This document shows, piece by piece, positions 35,127 to 46,426 of a stretch of DNA of 64,000 nucleotides (the first letter of the stretch is position 1; every line of letters starts with the position of its first letter). The position numbers and the translations under genes are program-made. The DNA is from Botryotinia globosa (taxonomy: Eukaryota; Ascomycota; Leotiomycetes; Helotiales; Sclerotiniaceae). The notes under the pieces are model-generated. The model had not been told where the DNA came from. It did not search any database and was given only the letters and a program-made list of their open reading frames with translations. Location: assembly GCA_014898425.1 (NCBI GenBank), contig RCSZ01000002.1, forward strand, positions 806,001 through 870,000, given 5' to 3'.

Positions 35127-36381
35127 CTCATTTACGTGTGGGATAGTATGGTAATAAGAAGATAGAAGTGATGAACCAAATCTCCAGAACAGAAAGAGCA
35201 ATTTGGAAAAACAGAGAGTTTGAGAGAAGTTGCGGGGGAAAATGAGCTAAAGTACTGGTAGGTATACTAAGTCACGACTCACATGATGTAGTAACCATCT
35301 AGTAGCATTTTACTATCATTTAAATAGTAAAAGCAAAAGCAAAAAAGCAATGAATTTTATCTATCTATATCTACGCTTAACTTAAGGAGGGAAGGAGTCA
35401 AGAGTAAACGTTTGAAAAGTGGAGTGGTGGTAATAGACGGACTCCCTGGTAGTATCAACGATTCCAGACTTTTACACTTTATTATTATTGTCCAGTGATG
35501 AGTTACGAGTTACGAGCTATTAGTTATGCTATCTTATGTTATTGGCCTGCTACATTCACCGGTCCAGTCGAGTCAAGTCAAGTCAAGTCCCAAAGAGTGA
35601 GGAATTAGAAGTCAGACCCAGGTATCCCGTTCGAAAAACTACCTGCGGATCAGAACCTGTGTACAGCGAGCGGACTTTTGCTGATTTCCGCGAGACTAAT
35701 TGGAATTTTCTGCACTCTGCACTCTGCAATCTGCACTCTGCACTCTTTCATCTACAATCTGTAATCTGTAATGCATGTGGGTGTGTTATAACTTAAGTCG
35801 TGTTAGTCCAGTTAGTCGTCTTAGTCGTCTTAGTCTTGTTAGTCGTGTTAGAACTTATTAGTCGAGTGGAAATCCATCTGGTAGGTGAGGTCAAGAAGTG
35901 GACATACCAAGACTTGACGAAAAGTAGTAACTAGGTAGTAGCTATCGCATGTACTCATGTATGACTTGTGTATTTCCCATTAATTAGTGATCAATGATCA
36001 TATCTGTGCATCACTTCTCTTAGTTCTCCATCTAACTCTACATGGGGCCCGGCTATTTTCTAAATGGTTCATCGCCGGTACTAGCATCTTGTTCAACTCT
36101 CAACTTGCAAGGGATGAGAAGCTGTATTGCGCCTAAGATGCAGGAACTGAACTCGAAGACTCTTGAGATTGAGAGTCAAAGACTCAAGAGTCAATTTATT
36201 CCAATGTTCAGGGCTATCCGTGGTCCAGGCGTCAAACCTTTAAATTTGAAGAACCTGAAAATAATACACCGTATATATCACACCGTACCCATCCCCAGCA
36301 TACGCACCCATGAATAAATGAAGATAAAGCACGGCTGGTGAGTTGGTGAATCGTAACGTGTCGACACTACGACTGCTTGGG

Positions 36382-36640
36382 TCAATACTTGTCTGGGATA
36401 TAGTCCTTACAAGCGTAGAACGAAATGCCTGTTTGATGGCGATGCATTGCGCTCCATCCCTCATGCCCGCCCTCACAACCAGGTGCTGGGATTTGCTCAT
36501 TTGGAGGTGGGAAATCTCCGTAGAATGTAGTTTTATGCCTGTAATCTGAATTCTCGACATTTAATTTCATACATAAGCCAGCTGAGCAAATTGTCTCCAA
36601 TATTAATTGACAAGGTGTGCTGTGTGCTGCGGACTAGCTT
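36382..36640 (-). other. Possible 3' exon of a small cysteine-containing protein (unresolved)
   Basis: A minus-strand frame of about 85 codons following a CTAG acceptor-like site near 36634 reads with balanced, protein-like composition and several Cys, Pro, Gly and Trp residues (TPCQLILETICSAGLC, FPPPNEQIPAPGC, FYACKDYIPDKY-stop). I could not connect it to a convincing first exon with a start codon or signal peptide in the 500 bases upstream. I do not recognise the family. It could be a fragment, a decayed gene, or chance. Confidence 0.22.
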
Positions 36641-39600
36641 TTGCTCGACATCGTATGTACAACATGGGTTCACAAGAGCCGAAATCACTATACGACATCT
36701 CTCTGAACAGTTGGAACTTGGAACATCACAGCAGCAGATATCGTAAAAGCATTAGTATCCTATACGTGAATCCTAACCACTCCATAGATAACAATGATAC
36801 AAAATTCACGCTTGAAAATGCTTAGCGCTTCGTGACATGGTCTTTGCAGGGAGGTGAGAGCTGCCGCTTCTCGGGGAAGCATTAGTTTGAAGAAAGCTTA
36901 ATACCTATTATTATGCTACAAGGTAGCGAGATAATTTAAGAAAGAAAGGCTCTTTTCCACTGGTTTCAATTCATGGTCTAGTCGGCGACCCGGAAATTCA
37001 CATTTCGTAGAGTTCATGTTGTATTTCTTTTGAGTTGCCATTAAGAAGTGTCAAAGATGCAGACGGGCCACCTCCCGAAAGTTAATGTACGGAGGAGCAC
37101 GTTGCAGGCGGGTACCGGTATTCTGCTTATCTGGGATCTGTACTGGCTTGGCTGTGATCAGAGTTTCTCATGGCAAGGAAGTAGTGGGTGCTCTCCGTCG
37201 ACAAGTTGAAAATTCCTCTTGGCTGTCAAGTCTTCAAGGTGGACGACTTTTTTTTTAGCATTATTAGCAGTGTATGTTTCTATTATTACATTTTTTGTGC
37301 AAGTTGAAACATCTTGTGATGCTCCCATGGAACACATGTCCGAAATGTATGAGAAAGACGTTTGTTTCTCGAAACTTCACAAAGAAATTTCATTCCTACG
37401 TCTGCACGGTTCGGTATTCAAGAGCGCAGCAGCTGCTACATCTCGAGATTCATTCTCGAACCTCCTGAGCATAACAGTAGCAGAATGACCCGGTGGATTT
37501 TCGGTATTAGGTACCATACCAGGCCTAGTTTTTGATCCTCGAAACGATCTTCTAGGCCTCTTGTACTTTGAGAAACACTAGATAGCGACTGTGCACCCGA
37601 AGGCGAACGACGCATACGGATTGGAGAGACAATGCGCACGATCCCCAATCGTTAGTGGCTAATGAGTGAGCAATTCCTTGCGAGCCGTTGTGTAAAGTGC
37701 AGGTTCGTCTGGTTCTCCCCCTCACTGTGTACCACGCAGTCTACTGTTCTGGGCGCCCTTGAAGTGGTGTTTGTTCTGTGACGCACAAGATGGTTCTATG
37801 ATTCCTTATCGAAATAGAAAAAACAGAAGCCTAGCCAAACGTGTACAAACTCTGCGATGCTACTTCTGTCCTTTGAACAAATATACTCTAGCTCTCCATC
37901 ATCGGGTTAGAGTGACTTCATGGCCCTATCAATTGCCACCCACCGACCAGCACAAATACTGTAGCCTCATACATAGCACACCCAAAGTGTAATCATTCTT
38001 GGGAATGTTTTAGAGTTTTCGATGCCTCATGTTCCAGTGGGCTTCGAACCAGTGTAGTACACAAACCACCAGAAAACATCCGAGCACAAACTTTAACGGT
38101 GAATCTATTTGACTTTAGAGCTAAACACAAAGCACACGTTTACCATCCTCCTTATATCGACTTCTGCTCTTTCGCGATGAACTTTCACGGTATTTTCAGA
38201 GACGTCTGTGTGGTTTGGTCAGTATGGGTTCAGATGCGCACAAACATACAATATATCTCCGCGTTGTTAAAACCGGGCCGTGATTCATATTATTTCCTGG
38301 GAGTTCATAGATCTGAGTTGAGAGAGACCGAAGAAAGTTTAGGTAGCAAGGTAGTGGACGACGTAGTACAGTAAAGTGATCGATCGTCATTATCTAGTTG
38401 TTCGCCATAATGGAAAGAATGGAATGTCAGTAACCATTGGCGTTAGGAGGCGTAGACTATTTACCGCACTTGGAGCTCATGTAGCGCCACCTACGTAGTA
38501 AGAGTGTACGCGAGATATGGTCGAGGACTTGCCGTGAAGATTGACGAATCGGATCTGGTCCGACACAACCTGAAAAAATGGCCACTCATGAATGGTCCGA
38601 GTCCTTGCAAGTTGCCATTGTGAAGATACTTCTACTGCAGTAGAAGCAATCCAGAACGGTTACTTATCTATGTGTGCTCGCTTCTACACCGACGTGTGTA
38701 ACGAACAACATCGTACAATCACAACCCTCAAAGATAGATTTTGCAAATGGCAACATAGTACGTGACGGTGTTCATGTGGTGAATGTCGATCCCCAATATT
38801 CCCAAAACTCTAATACCATTTGGTGATTAGAGAATCGAAATTTTCACAATTGACATCAAAAGTATAGTCCTGGTGGTCTCAAGTGGAGGAAATGATGAAA
38901 GAAATATCAACTTGAAGGGATTAGCTTAACAGCTTTCTTCCGATTTCGCGATTGACATAAAAAATGGTCTCAAGTAAGATGATGAAAGAAATATCGGCTC
39001 GGATAGATTTGATAATACATACAGTAGGTAATTATTACTTTTATTATTGTCAACCTCGAAACATCTACTATGATTTTGATGGAAACCCCAGTTTTTTCCT
39101 TCCAAATAGGTAGGTATGTATAATTATTACGCTTATCGAGAGCATATTTATAAACTTGAATAATACATACATATAATCATTCTACAAAATCATACATAAG
39201 ATGTGAATAGATTCAAAGACTCTAGAATTTAGAATCTCTCGTCTATTCAAATTTATGCTATTTTTATCCTGATTTTCTACTGAAATCACAGCGAAATCAT
39301 ACCGCATTAGATATAGATTATAAATTATTACAATTCGAATCTACCGTTCCGATACCATGTTAGTGAAAAACCAGGTACATCCAATCTAATCCGAAAACTC
39401 AATATCACAACTCCATCATCTCTGTTAAGATTTCATCCACAGCTGGAGATCGACATTACAATCTTTCGTTGTTTACAATTCAACATCTGTCGCTACGGTG
39501 ATTACATAATACGCATTGCCAGCCCATTAGGCCTTCGGTGTATCTACTCCGTAAGTACTGTACATATCGACACGACACGTTACCCAGTAGAAGAAAAAAA

Positions 39601-40570
39601 ACATACGTGGAATGTACGCTTTGTGGTAGATTGCATCGCTGTAGAGAGTTGAGATTTTGGGGTTACTCTACTTTCCTTCCTTGAGCTTTTCTCTCTATTG
39701 AATGGACTAAGAAACTGGAGTGAACGAGAAAAGCTGTGATCAAATCTTCATTCGATCACATCTCCCAATAGTGTGTTGTGTGTAGTGTGAACAGGGAATT
39801 CAAGCTAGAAGATCGACCGACCTTTGGCCTCGAACTTAAGGTTATCCGAGAGATGGTTTGAATCATTAGTGCAGAACTTGAGACTTCAAACTTCGATATT
39901 TGATTCAATTCAGTCCGATCAACGGAGCAAAGGAGACAGTTGGGTAGTTAGTTCACCACAGCCAATCAAGTCAATCACGTATATTTACCCATGATAGCGT
40001 CGATCGAGTCTCCGCTTGACATAATCATGACCACAATCATCGTTGTACGTTGTAAGTTGTACGTTGTTGGTTGTAGATTGTATTACGTGGGTATTTCCCG
40101 ACACTTGCTTATTTCACACACTTGCTTAATCATCTAATTACGAGCAAAAGTAAGCGCCAAGGCTGAATTGCTAAGCCGCGTGGAGTACGAAGCAGCCATT
40201 GTGATGAAATCAGAAAGGGGGGTAGGGGGGGTTATAGATCTGGAAGTTCCTCGCTCTTTTGACCCCCCTGCCCTGCTTCAATCTTTGAAGATTGATTGTA
40301 CGGAGTAAAGATTATGTGAAGATTGGAAGCTTGGAAGCTTGAAGATTCTATTGCACCCAAATTAACTCGAATCTCCACTGTCCACCTATGGCATGTCCTG
40401 CCTCCTCCAAATTAGTGTAAAACGTCCCGCGCCAAGTCGAGTAAATTAATGCACATTTCCCATGATTCTATTGGCCTTTATACGGCAACGTATAGCTCGG
40501 CGAAAAGGTCGGAAATTGACCGAAGTTCCATCGACTAGCAGAACGATGATCTACTTGGGCCTAATCAAGT

Positions 40571-40718
40571 TACTCGTGCAGGCAGGGAAAATGTGTATTT
40601 AGTGCTAACTATGAGGCTAGATGCACATACCACAATGTCATTAGACGATAAGCGGATTAGCCCCCTTTTCTATTAGCGGCGGAGTTGCATACCAGGTACT
40701 TTCTGGTCGCACGAGTAT
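40571..40718. mobile_element. Small diverged TIR element (MITE-like), TA-flanked
   Basis: Left end TACTCGTGCAGGCAGGGAAA at 40571-40590 and right end ending TTCTGGTCGCACGAGTA at 40718 are inverted relatives of the terminal repeats of the element inside TDP1. The right end (GGAGTTGCATACCAGGTACT... from 40681) carries a 7-base insertion relative to that element. The element of about 147 bp has TA at both borders, the target duplication of Tc1/mariner/pogo-type elements. It contains no ORF. It sits upstream of the Reg1-like gene. Confidence 0.6.
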
Positions 40719-42846
40719 TGGTCTCACATCTCCTTTCAAGGTAGATCCTAGATTAGCGGGGGGTTGTCCACATTCATTTTGCACCAGATTTCAGTACCGA
40801 CTTCGAACCTCAACTACCGTACAGTGGCCTGGATACCCCCACCAAAGTGTTGTGTAACATCCATTCTACATGGGCAGTGGGCATGTCACTGCAGATGTTC
40901 ACTTACTTCTTTCTCTTGGGAGTGGCCCTTGTCGAGATCCGCTTCCATCAAATTAAATAAATCCTCCTAATTTCACTGGGTAGCAGACGCTTTTTCTTCC
41001 TCAGTCTTCTATCAAGCGCTGCACCCTGGTGCATTCCGATCTGAGAGTGCACAGCTGCCCAACGGTCGAAGTGGGCAAAGAGGGAAAAAAGTGGCACGAG
41101 CAGTATGGGTCGACGATCATGCCCGCGAAGATCCCCGAATCTGTAGACGAAACTTTTGGTTTCGCCGTTTCGAAAGCTTCCAAGTTCCAATTTGCTATCT
41201 CGCCATGTTGGCTCTGGAGAAAGATACCGTGTCCACGTTGAGCATTTACTGTACAATCTTGGCAATTTTTCCACATGATGCCCCCCAAATTGTCTCATGG
41301 TAATACGGTGTTTGAACATAATGTCCGTGACCTTAAGTGGGTTCATGGTCATGATTCTACAAGATGATGAGGAGAGCGGTCTGTGGGTTGACTGAAAAGG
41401 TCCCCAAAGCGAATTATACCAGAACAGGATGCATGCTTGTTAACACGCCTCGTCCATCTTGCCTATTCTGACTGTATTGTTATGGACATTGGTGTAGGTC
41501 AAACAATGGACGAACATTGCAAAATCATGCCATAGCAAATTTTTTCTTTTAATTCTACATTCTCGCAAACGTTGCTACAATCTGATCCTTTCCAAACACA
41601 ATGGGATACCTCGAGAATGCTGGTCATGTGGGATTATCGAACTTTTTTTTTCTCCTCTCGTCGCCGCATGATGAAACCTCATCTGGAAATGCCGTGCAAG
41701 GGATATGATGTCCACCACGAGGCGGTTCAATGTAGTAAATTAGTAATGCCTGCTGGGCTTACCTCAATCAAATTAGACATAGATCTTCAGGAAGTGGTGA
41801 GAAGCCAATCATGAGAGAATCTTATTCATGTCGGGGTCAATACGAGATGATGGCCCCATGGATAACGACAACGTCGGCATTACAGATCCAATACCGGTGC
41901 ATGTGTTTTCGAGGGGGGTTCGCCTTGTTTCGCCTTGGACATGTTGTAGATGAGACTCGGGAGAAAGAGGGCCGTTTTCTTACATGGGCGGGTTCCAAGA
42001 GGGTTCTACGCGCATCTAAAATCACTTACTATTATTCTTCAAAATATATACATGATTATGTTCAGCTCGAACTGAAGATGGGTTACACACAACCTTGATA
42101 GTGAATTGATAATTAAGCGAATTTAACACTTGAATGTAACAATTTCTACTTAAAATTAGATAGAACTACATCAGAAAAAGCAATCTTATCAATTCTGGAA
42201 TTATCAATCTATTAATGGATCAATCCTTATATCGTCAAATCCAATTTTCGAGAAGTGATTTTAGACGGAGTGATTGTAATGAAGATAAAAATAAATCTAA
42301 TTATTTTGATCAATTTGTGTACATTCACTACGATAAGTTATCTTTACGAGAATACTTCCATTGGTTAGAATTCTTCATGTGAATTCTAGAAGTATTATAA
42401 TTCGATGGGGTTATGCTTAAAAATCAAGAAATAGGCACGTTCACTTTTCCAATGCCACAATTCCTTCGTTGTTCTCTTCAGGCATGATACTTACTGGTTG
42501 AAAATTTCTCCGCATTGTCTTTAAGTTAGGGGCCTGCCTTCATGTTAAAATCATCGTGAACAGTACCCTACCGACACGTTTCATAGCACCCTGAACCCCA
42601 GCGAGTGTGGATGTCACTTTCCACAGATATGCATATTGGACTGCGTGCTTATCATAGGGAGTAGTATCCATGAGGTGCCAATACCCAACCGCACGTGGTA
42701 CACCGCAGTCGGAACTAAGACCCTCAGCCCATAACGCCAGCGCAGGCTTTAGGAGGGTATCCGCAGCTGTGAATGCCACCTTAGTACTTACACTTGACTT
42801 ACGGCAGGTCCAATAGGAAAATCATCGCATCGGAAGATTGACTTAC

Positions 42847-45800
42847 TTAAGGGTATTCGCTGTAATACCAGGGGCGCTTCGATCCATACACAATACCCGG
42901 GAAAACCATGGGTACGGGGATAGACCCATCAAAAGCCTCCATAGTCGGCATGCCCGATTTGGGGACAGCGGCCGGTGCATTCAGATCGGTGAGGGGGACG
43001 GAGAACAAAACGCCGCATTCCCAATTGCTGCAATTCAACTTGGGCTCCTTCGTTACTCTGTCCTTTACCATACGGCCCCTTTATTTGGTAAGGTTAGCTG
43101 TTTTTCTGCCCGAGCAGCACACACCGCGATCAATACTCGTGCGGCCAGAAAGTATGCAACTCCGGCGTTAAATATGCTGTATCGGCTTTAATGAGCCAAT
43201 AGAATCCATTGCTTCTTTCGACCCTATTATATTAAATGGAGATCTCAAAAAATCAATCAATTGAATGGCTTGTTTATATTAAAGCTCTACTGCTTTCAGC
43301 ACAAATTCCATTGATTTATGCCTCTTTCAAGCACTAGGGAGCTTCCCCACAATGGCTTAATCCTATTGAAGCAGGAGTTGCATACTTTCTGGCCGCACGA
43401 GTAGAAAAAATACTATGTGAAAACGGAAGACTTGCCATGCACTTTCCGAGAGATTTGCGCTTCCAACGTATGCCCATGCGATGGGCTGTGGACTTTTGTG
43501 ACTTTCCTGGGATCTTACGAATAACATTTTGTTGTGCATCAATAATCCCTTTCTGTGACTTTGACAATCACGCATGAGCTCCCTTGGAAAAGCACTTGCA
43601 TTGTACCATTTTGATCGAAAGCAAATCGTGCCAGCAGCCTGTATATCGTAAAGTTAATGACCTTTTGGACCTCTTATCCTGGTAACCACGATGGACTCTT
43701 CTTACATTTGTGCCACCCTTGCTTTCTTTGACTGTTTGTTCGCTGTAAATGGGGATTTAACAACCAATTCTGACGTACAAGGTTAAACAACATACCTGGG
43801 AAAATACACGCGAAACCTGCGCCCAATTTCATCTGAAAGCTGAGTCTCCATCACGGTCTCCATCTTGGACCTTGCGGGCTTCTCTGTTCTCCACTTGTAT
43901 TCCTTGAACCCATTATCGCCTAGTACAATAATTCAGTCCCGTTTATCGGCAAGAAGCGACAAGAATGGGTGCTCGTATTAACGACCCACTTTATCCCAGC
44001 GGATGCTATTATCCGCGTGATAAGGCAGGTAATAAATTAAAGTCTGGGGAAAGTTCGGAAATGATGCGGATGTCAGAATAGCATGCTTACCCTGTGCTGC
44101 CAAATACATTGTTCGGAGAAATCGGTCATCAAGATTTCCCATCGACGCTGTCTGTTGATGTTAGTCTTCGCCTCCGACCGCAGCCTCATATTTTGTTGAA
44201 TGGGTGTGAGCTTACTACGTATTCAATCTCCAAGGGGTGATCTGTATGCAGACCAAGGCTTCTAACACAACTGCCTAACCCCGGATAGCCGGTCCTTTGT
44301 AATTCCATGCCAAAATGGGAACCTCCTCTGACTATGGTTAAATGTAATCAATTGAAGGGGGTTTATGGATAGAACGAACATCGAATGTACGAAAGCTAGA
44401 TCTTTCGTCTTAGAGAAGTCAAACCTTCGGAGGCTTTCAATCGTCCGAGGTGCCAGAGTCATCGCATGAAGATAGTACAGTAAATCCTGTGCAAATGATG
44501 TCAACTGGTCATCAGAAGCTCTCTCACCATTGGGCAACCTTGGGAGATCAATCAAGAACACGACCTGGCAATCTTTTATCAGTTCAATCACTATGTCAAA
44601 GGTAGGCCCTCACATTTTCCAAAATCCCACCATTCTCTCCCCAATCATATGGGGTCAAATTTGCCGAGGGGATGACTAGTCGTAAATGCGTAGGATGTGC
44701 CAGGATTTGAAGTTTTGAGTGCATGATGTTGACATTGCCTTCCATCGGAGGAAAACAAAATCGATAAGTCTCCGGTGCCAATGACCTGAAGTTCATTTTC
44801 TATAAGATGTCAGGGAAAAGTTTCATTTAAAGTGCAGTGCATGAATTTCATCCCCCAAAGTTCGATAGTAGAGAAGCAAAAGATGGAATAGGCGCCAATG
44901 GTCTTGATACTGGATCGCAGTTTCCAAAAGTCTTGACTGCAGCTCAGATCTAAAAACTTTTGCTATTTGTAAAGCCACGAACTTCATAAAATTATATCAT
45001 AATCAAGCTTCAAGTTCAAAGCTAATTCGATACATACAATGATTCCACCGTATAGAGCGAGTTCATTGTTCCGTTGCAGTTGAAATCCTGGAGACATACT
45101 GTCGACTTCCAGACTGTCGTAAAGAAGTCCAAATGTATTTCTGATAAATCTCTTGGGGAGCCAGATGATTTTGATCAGCCATATGAGTCAGAACCGGCCT
45201 CTTTTGATGCCTGGGGAAGCTCCATTGCTGCTGTCTACCTAAGTAATCTTTTCCACTCTCGGTTCGTTGTACAAAAATGGACTATGGACCACTCGATCAC
45301 GTCGCTACTATTGTCCTGGAAAGGAAGAGAAAGATGATATAGATAGACCGGGAACTAGAACGGAGGCGTTTTTCGGTATGAACCTGCAAGATGAAGAAAA
45401 TCCTACTCACTTCTGCTTCAGTCTTTGCCTGCAAGACCCAGATGACTTTTGTAGAAGGCTGGATCTTCGATCTGATCCAATCACTATCTATCTGAAAAGC
45501 CCCCAGAATAGCATGTTCAAGGGTTGAACTCTGGAGAACCTCTTCAATTTTGATGTCTTCCTCCCGGGGGAACCCTTGCGCCCAGGTCTTTTTGACAACT
45601 CCGAAAGGAAACTGAATGCCGGTACCTGATATATTACCGTCTGATATGGGACGTTTGGATAGCCTTTCTGGGATGATTGAAGTTTCAATGCCAGTCTCGG
45701 AATTTGGCTCTGTGAGACTTGATGATTGATCGAGTGCGTTGTCTAGTCCTTTGTCGGTGGGGTTTCGAGTTGTAGACTCCACCTTCCTACCTTTGACTGT

Positions 45801-46426
45801 CATTTGGTGGGATATGGCTTCTGATCGAGAGACTTTTGGGTGGCGACGATCATTTAGTGAGGTTGTCGGCGACGAAACCGAAGCCTTTCTTTTCTTGGAA
45901 GTGGCACCTGGCTCTTTGCTTCTTTGTTGAATTCTTGCTAAGCGTTCTCCCTCCATTTGTTTACGAGTCAGGCCATTAAATGACGTGTTGTCTGGCTGGC
46001 TGGATACTACAAGTGGAGTCAGTATCAAAATTATAGGATACGCAATTTTAGGATGTGAGATCGACACTCACTTTGAGAACTGGTACTGGGCTCAGCACCA
46101 GTGCATGTGTTGAGAACAGGATTAGTTTGTGGGAATTTGAAATGTGTTGCGACAGGCGCATCAAGGTCATCGTTATCGTCATCTTCATCTGAATTTGTGA
46201 GATCGACAACCTTCTCCTCCTGGATTGGGGCCGGCGATAAAGTTTCTCCCGAAGAGAGAGCAATGGCTCTTTTCAAGTCTTCGTCTTTTTTTGAGTCAGA
46301 CATGGCTGTTGGACTTGTAGTGAGATCCACAACATTCTTCTCACGGATTGGAACCGGCGATAAAGCTTCTCCCAAAGAGAGAGCAATAGCTTTCTTTAAG
46401 TCTTCGTCATTTTCTGAGTCGGACAT
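42847..46426 (-). CDS. tdp1: Tyrosyl-DNA phosphodiesterase 1 (TDP1) with duplicated N-terminal UIM and SIM motifs
   Basis: Ten minus-strand exons: 46426-46072, 46006-45411, 44799-44614, 44564-44380, 44327-44216, 44151-44091, 43919-43796, 43742-43706, 43638-43436 and 43078-42847, all in phase, 696 residues. Both catalytic HxK motifs are present: NIMHSKLQIL (H344, K346) and LLMHNKMLFV (H587, K589), with partners SANLTPYDWGENGG and GSANLSESAWG. The C-terminal NCSNWECGV and YGSKRPWYYSE blocks are typical. TDP1 cleaves tyrosine-DNA bonds left by stalled topoisomerase I. Residues 1-41 and 42-82 are tandem copies, each with a UIM-like helix (DLKKAIALS) and a SUMO-binding VVDLT. Intron 9 is GC-AG and 357 nt because of an inserted element; intron 2 is 611 nt. 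The start taken is the ATG at 46426; an upstream in-frame ATG at 46633 is less likely. The two repeats differ at few bases. Confidence 0.93.
43134..43403. mobile_element. MITE with 28-bp perfect terminal inverted repeats inside a TDP1 intron
   Basis: The left end (from 43136, CTCGTGCGGCCAGAAAGTAT then GCAACTCC) and the right end (ending at 43401) are exact inverted copies over 28 bases. TA dinucleotides at 43134-43135 and 43402-43403 form the expected target-site duplication. The 266-bp element has no coding capacity. It lies wholly within intron 9 of TDP1; without it and one TA the intron would be about 89 nt, near the local norm. The TA target and TIR length suggest a Tc1/mariner or pogo (Fot1/Flipper-like) transposase as mobiliser, which is inference. 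Confidence 0.85.
44800..45410 (-). other. Unusually long intron 2 of TDP1
   Basis: The 611-nt interval between GCAGAA|GTGAGT and TTATAG|AAAATG is forced by homology: the flanking exons join as QAKTEAE-KMNFRSLAPE. All other introns of this gene, apart from the one with the MITE, are below 130 nt. A + strand open frame (45074-45337), with no ATG start but protein-like stretches (GEPDDFDQPYES), lies within. I found no terminal repeats. Confidence 0.6.

Larger units (their letters stand above)
34327..42846. other. 8.5-kb gene-poor region upstream of the Reg1-like gene
   Basis: The longest gap of the window. The first kilobase (34327-35300) looks like promoter and leader, with GGATTT/GATGTT, GAT and CTTTTG repeats. 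From 35570 to 35870 there are short tandem repeats (AGTCA, CTCTGCA, TTAGTCG). A possible C-terminal exon lies at 36382-36640 (-). A diverged 90-bp duplication is at about 38870-39005. From 39000 to 39420 the DNA is very AT-rich. A small TIR element is at 40571-40718, TACTCCGTA words at 39545 and 40299, and an AAACTTTAA nonamer (Wor1 core site) at 38088. The remaining frames are short and I cannot support any of them as genes. Confidence 0.5.

Noticed and set aside
37219..37488. Signal-peptide-like frame in the gene desert
   Set aside because: Begins at a TTG, no ATG or splice acceptor supports it, and the downstream part is not conserved-looking.
38030..38070. TTCGAACC resembling a tRNA T-loop
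   Set aside because: No acceptor stem, D-arm or anticodon arm can be folded around it; no tRNA gene was found in the window.
40948..41352. Overlapping frames on both strands near 41 kb
   Set aside because: Stretches on both strands look weakly protein-like, so neither can be preferred; no family recognised.
42540..42779. 80-codon minus-strand frame directly after TDP1
   Set aside because: Fairly protein-like (LWAEGLSSDCGVPRAVGYW) but starts with GTG, has no recognisable domain, and TDP1 ends cleanly before it; kept only as a note.
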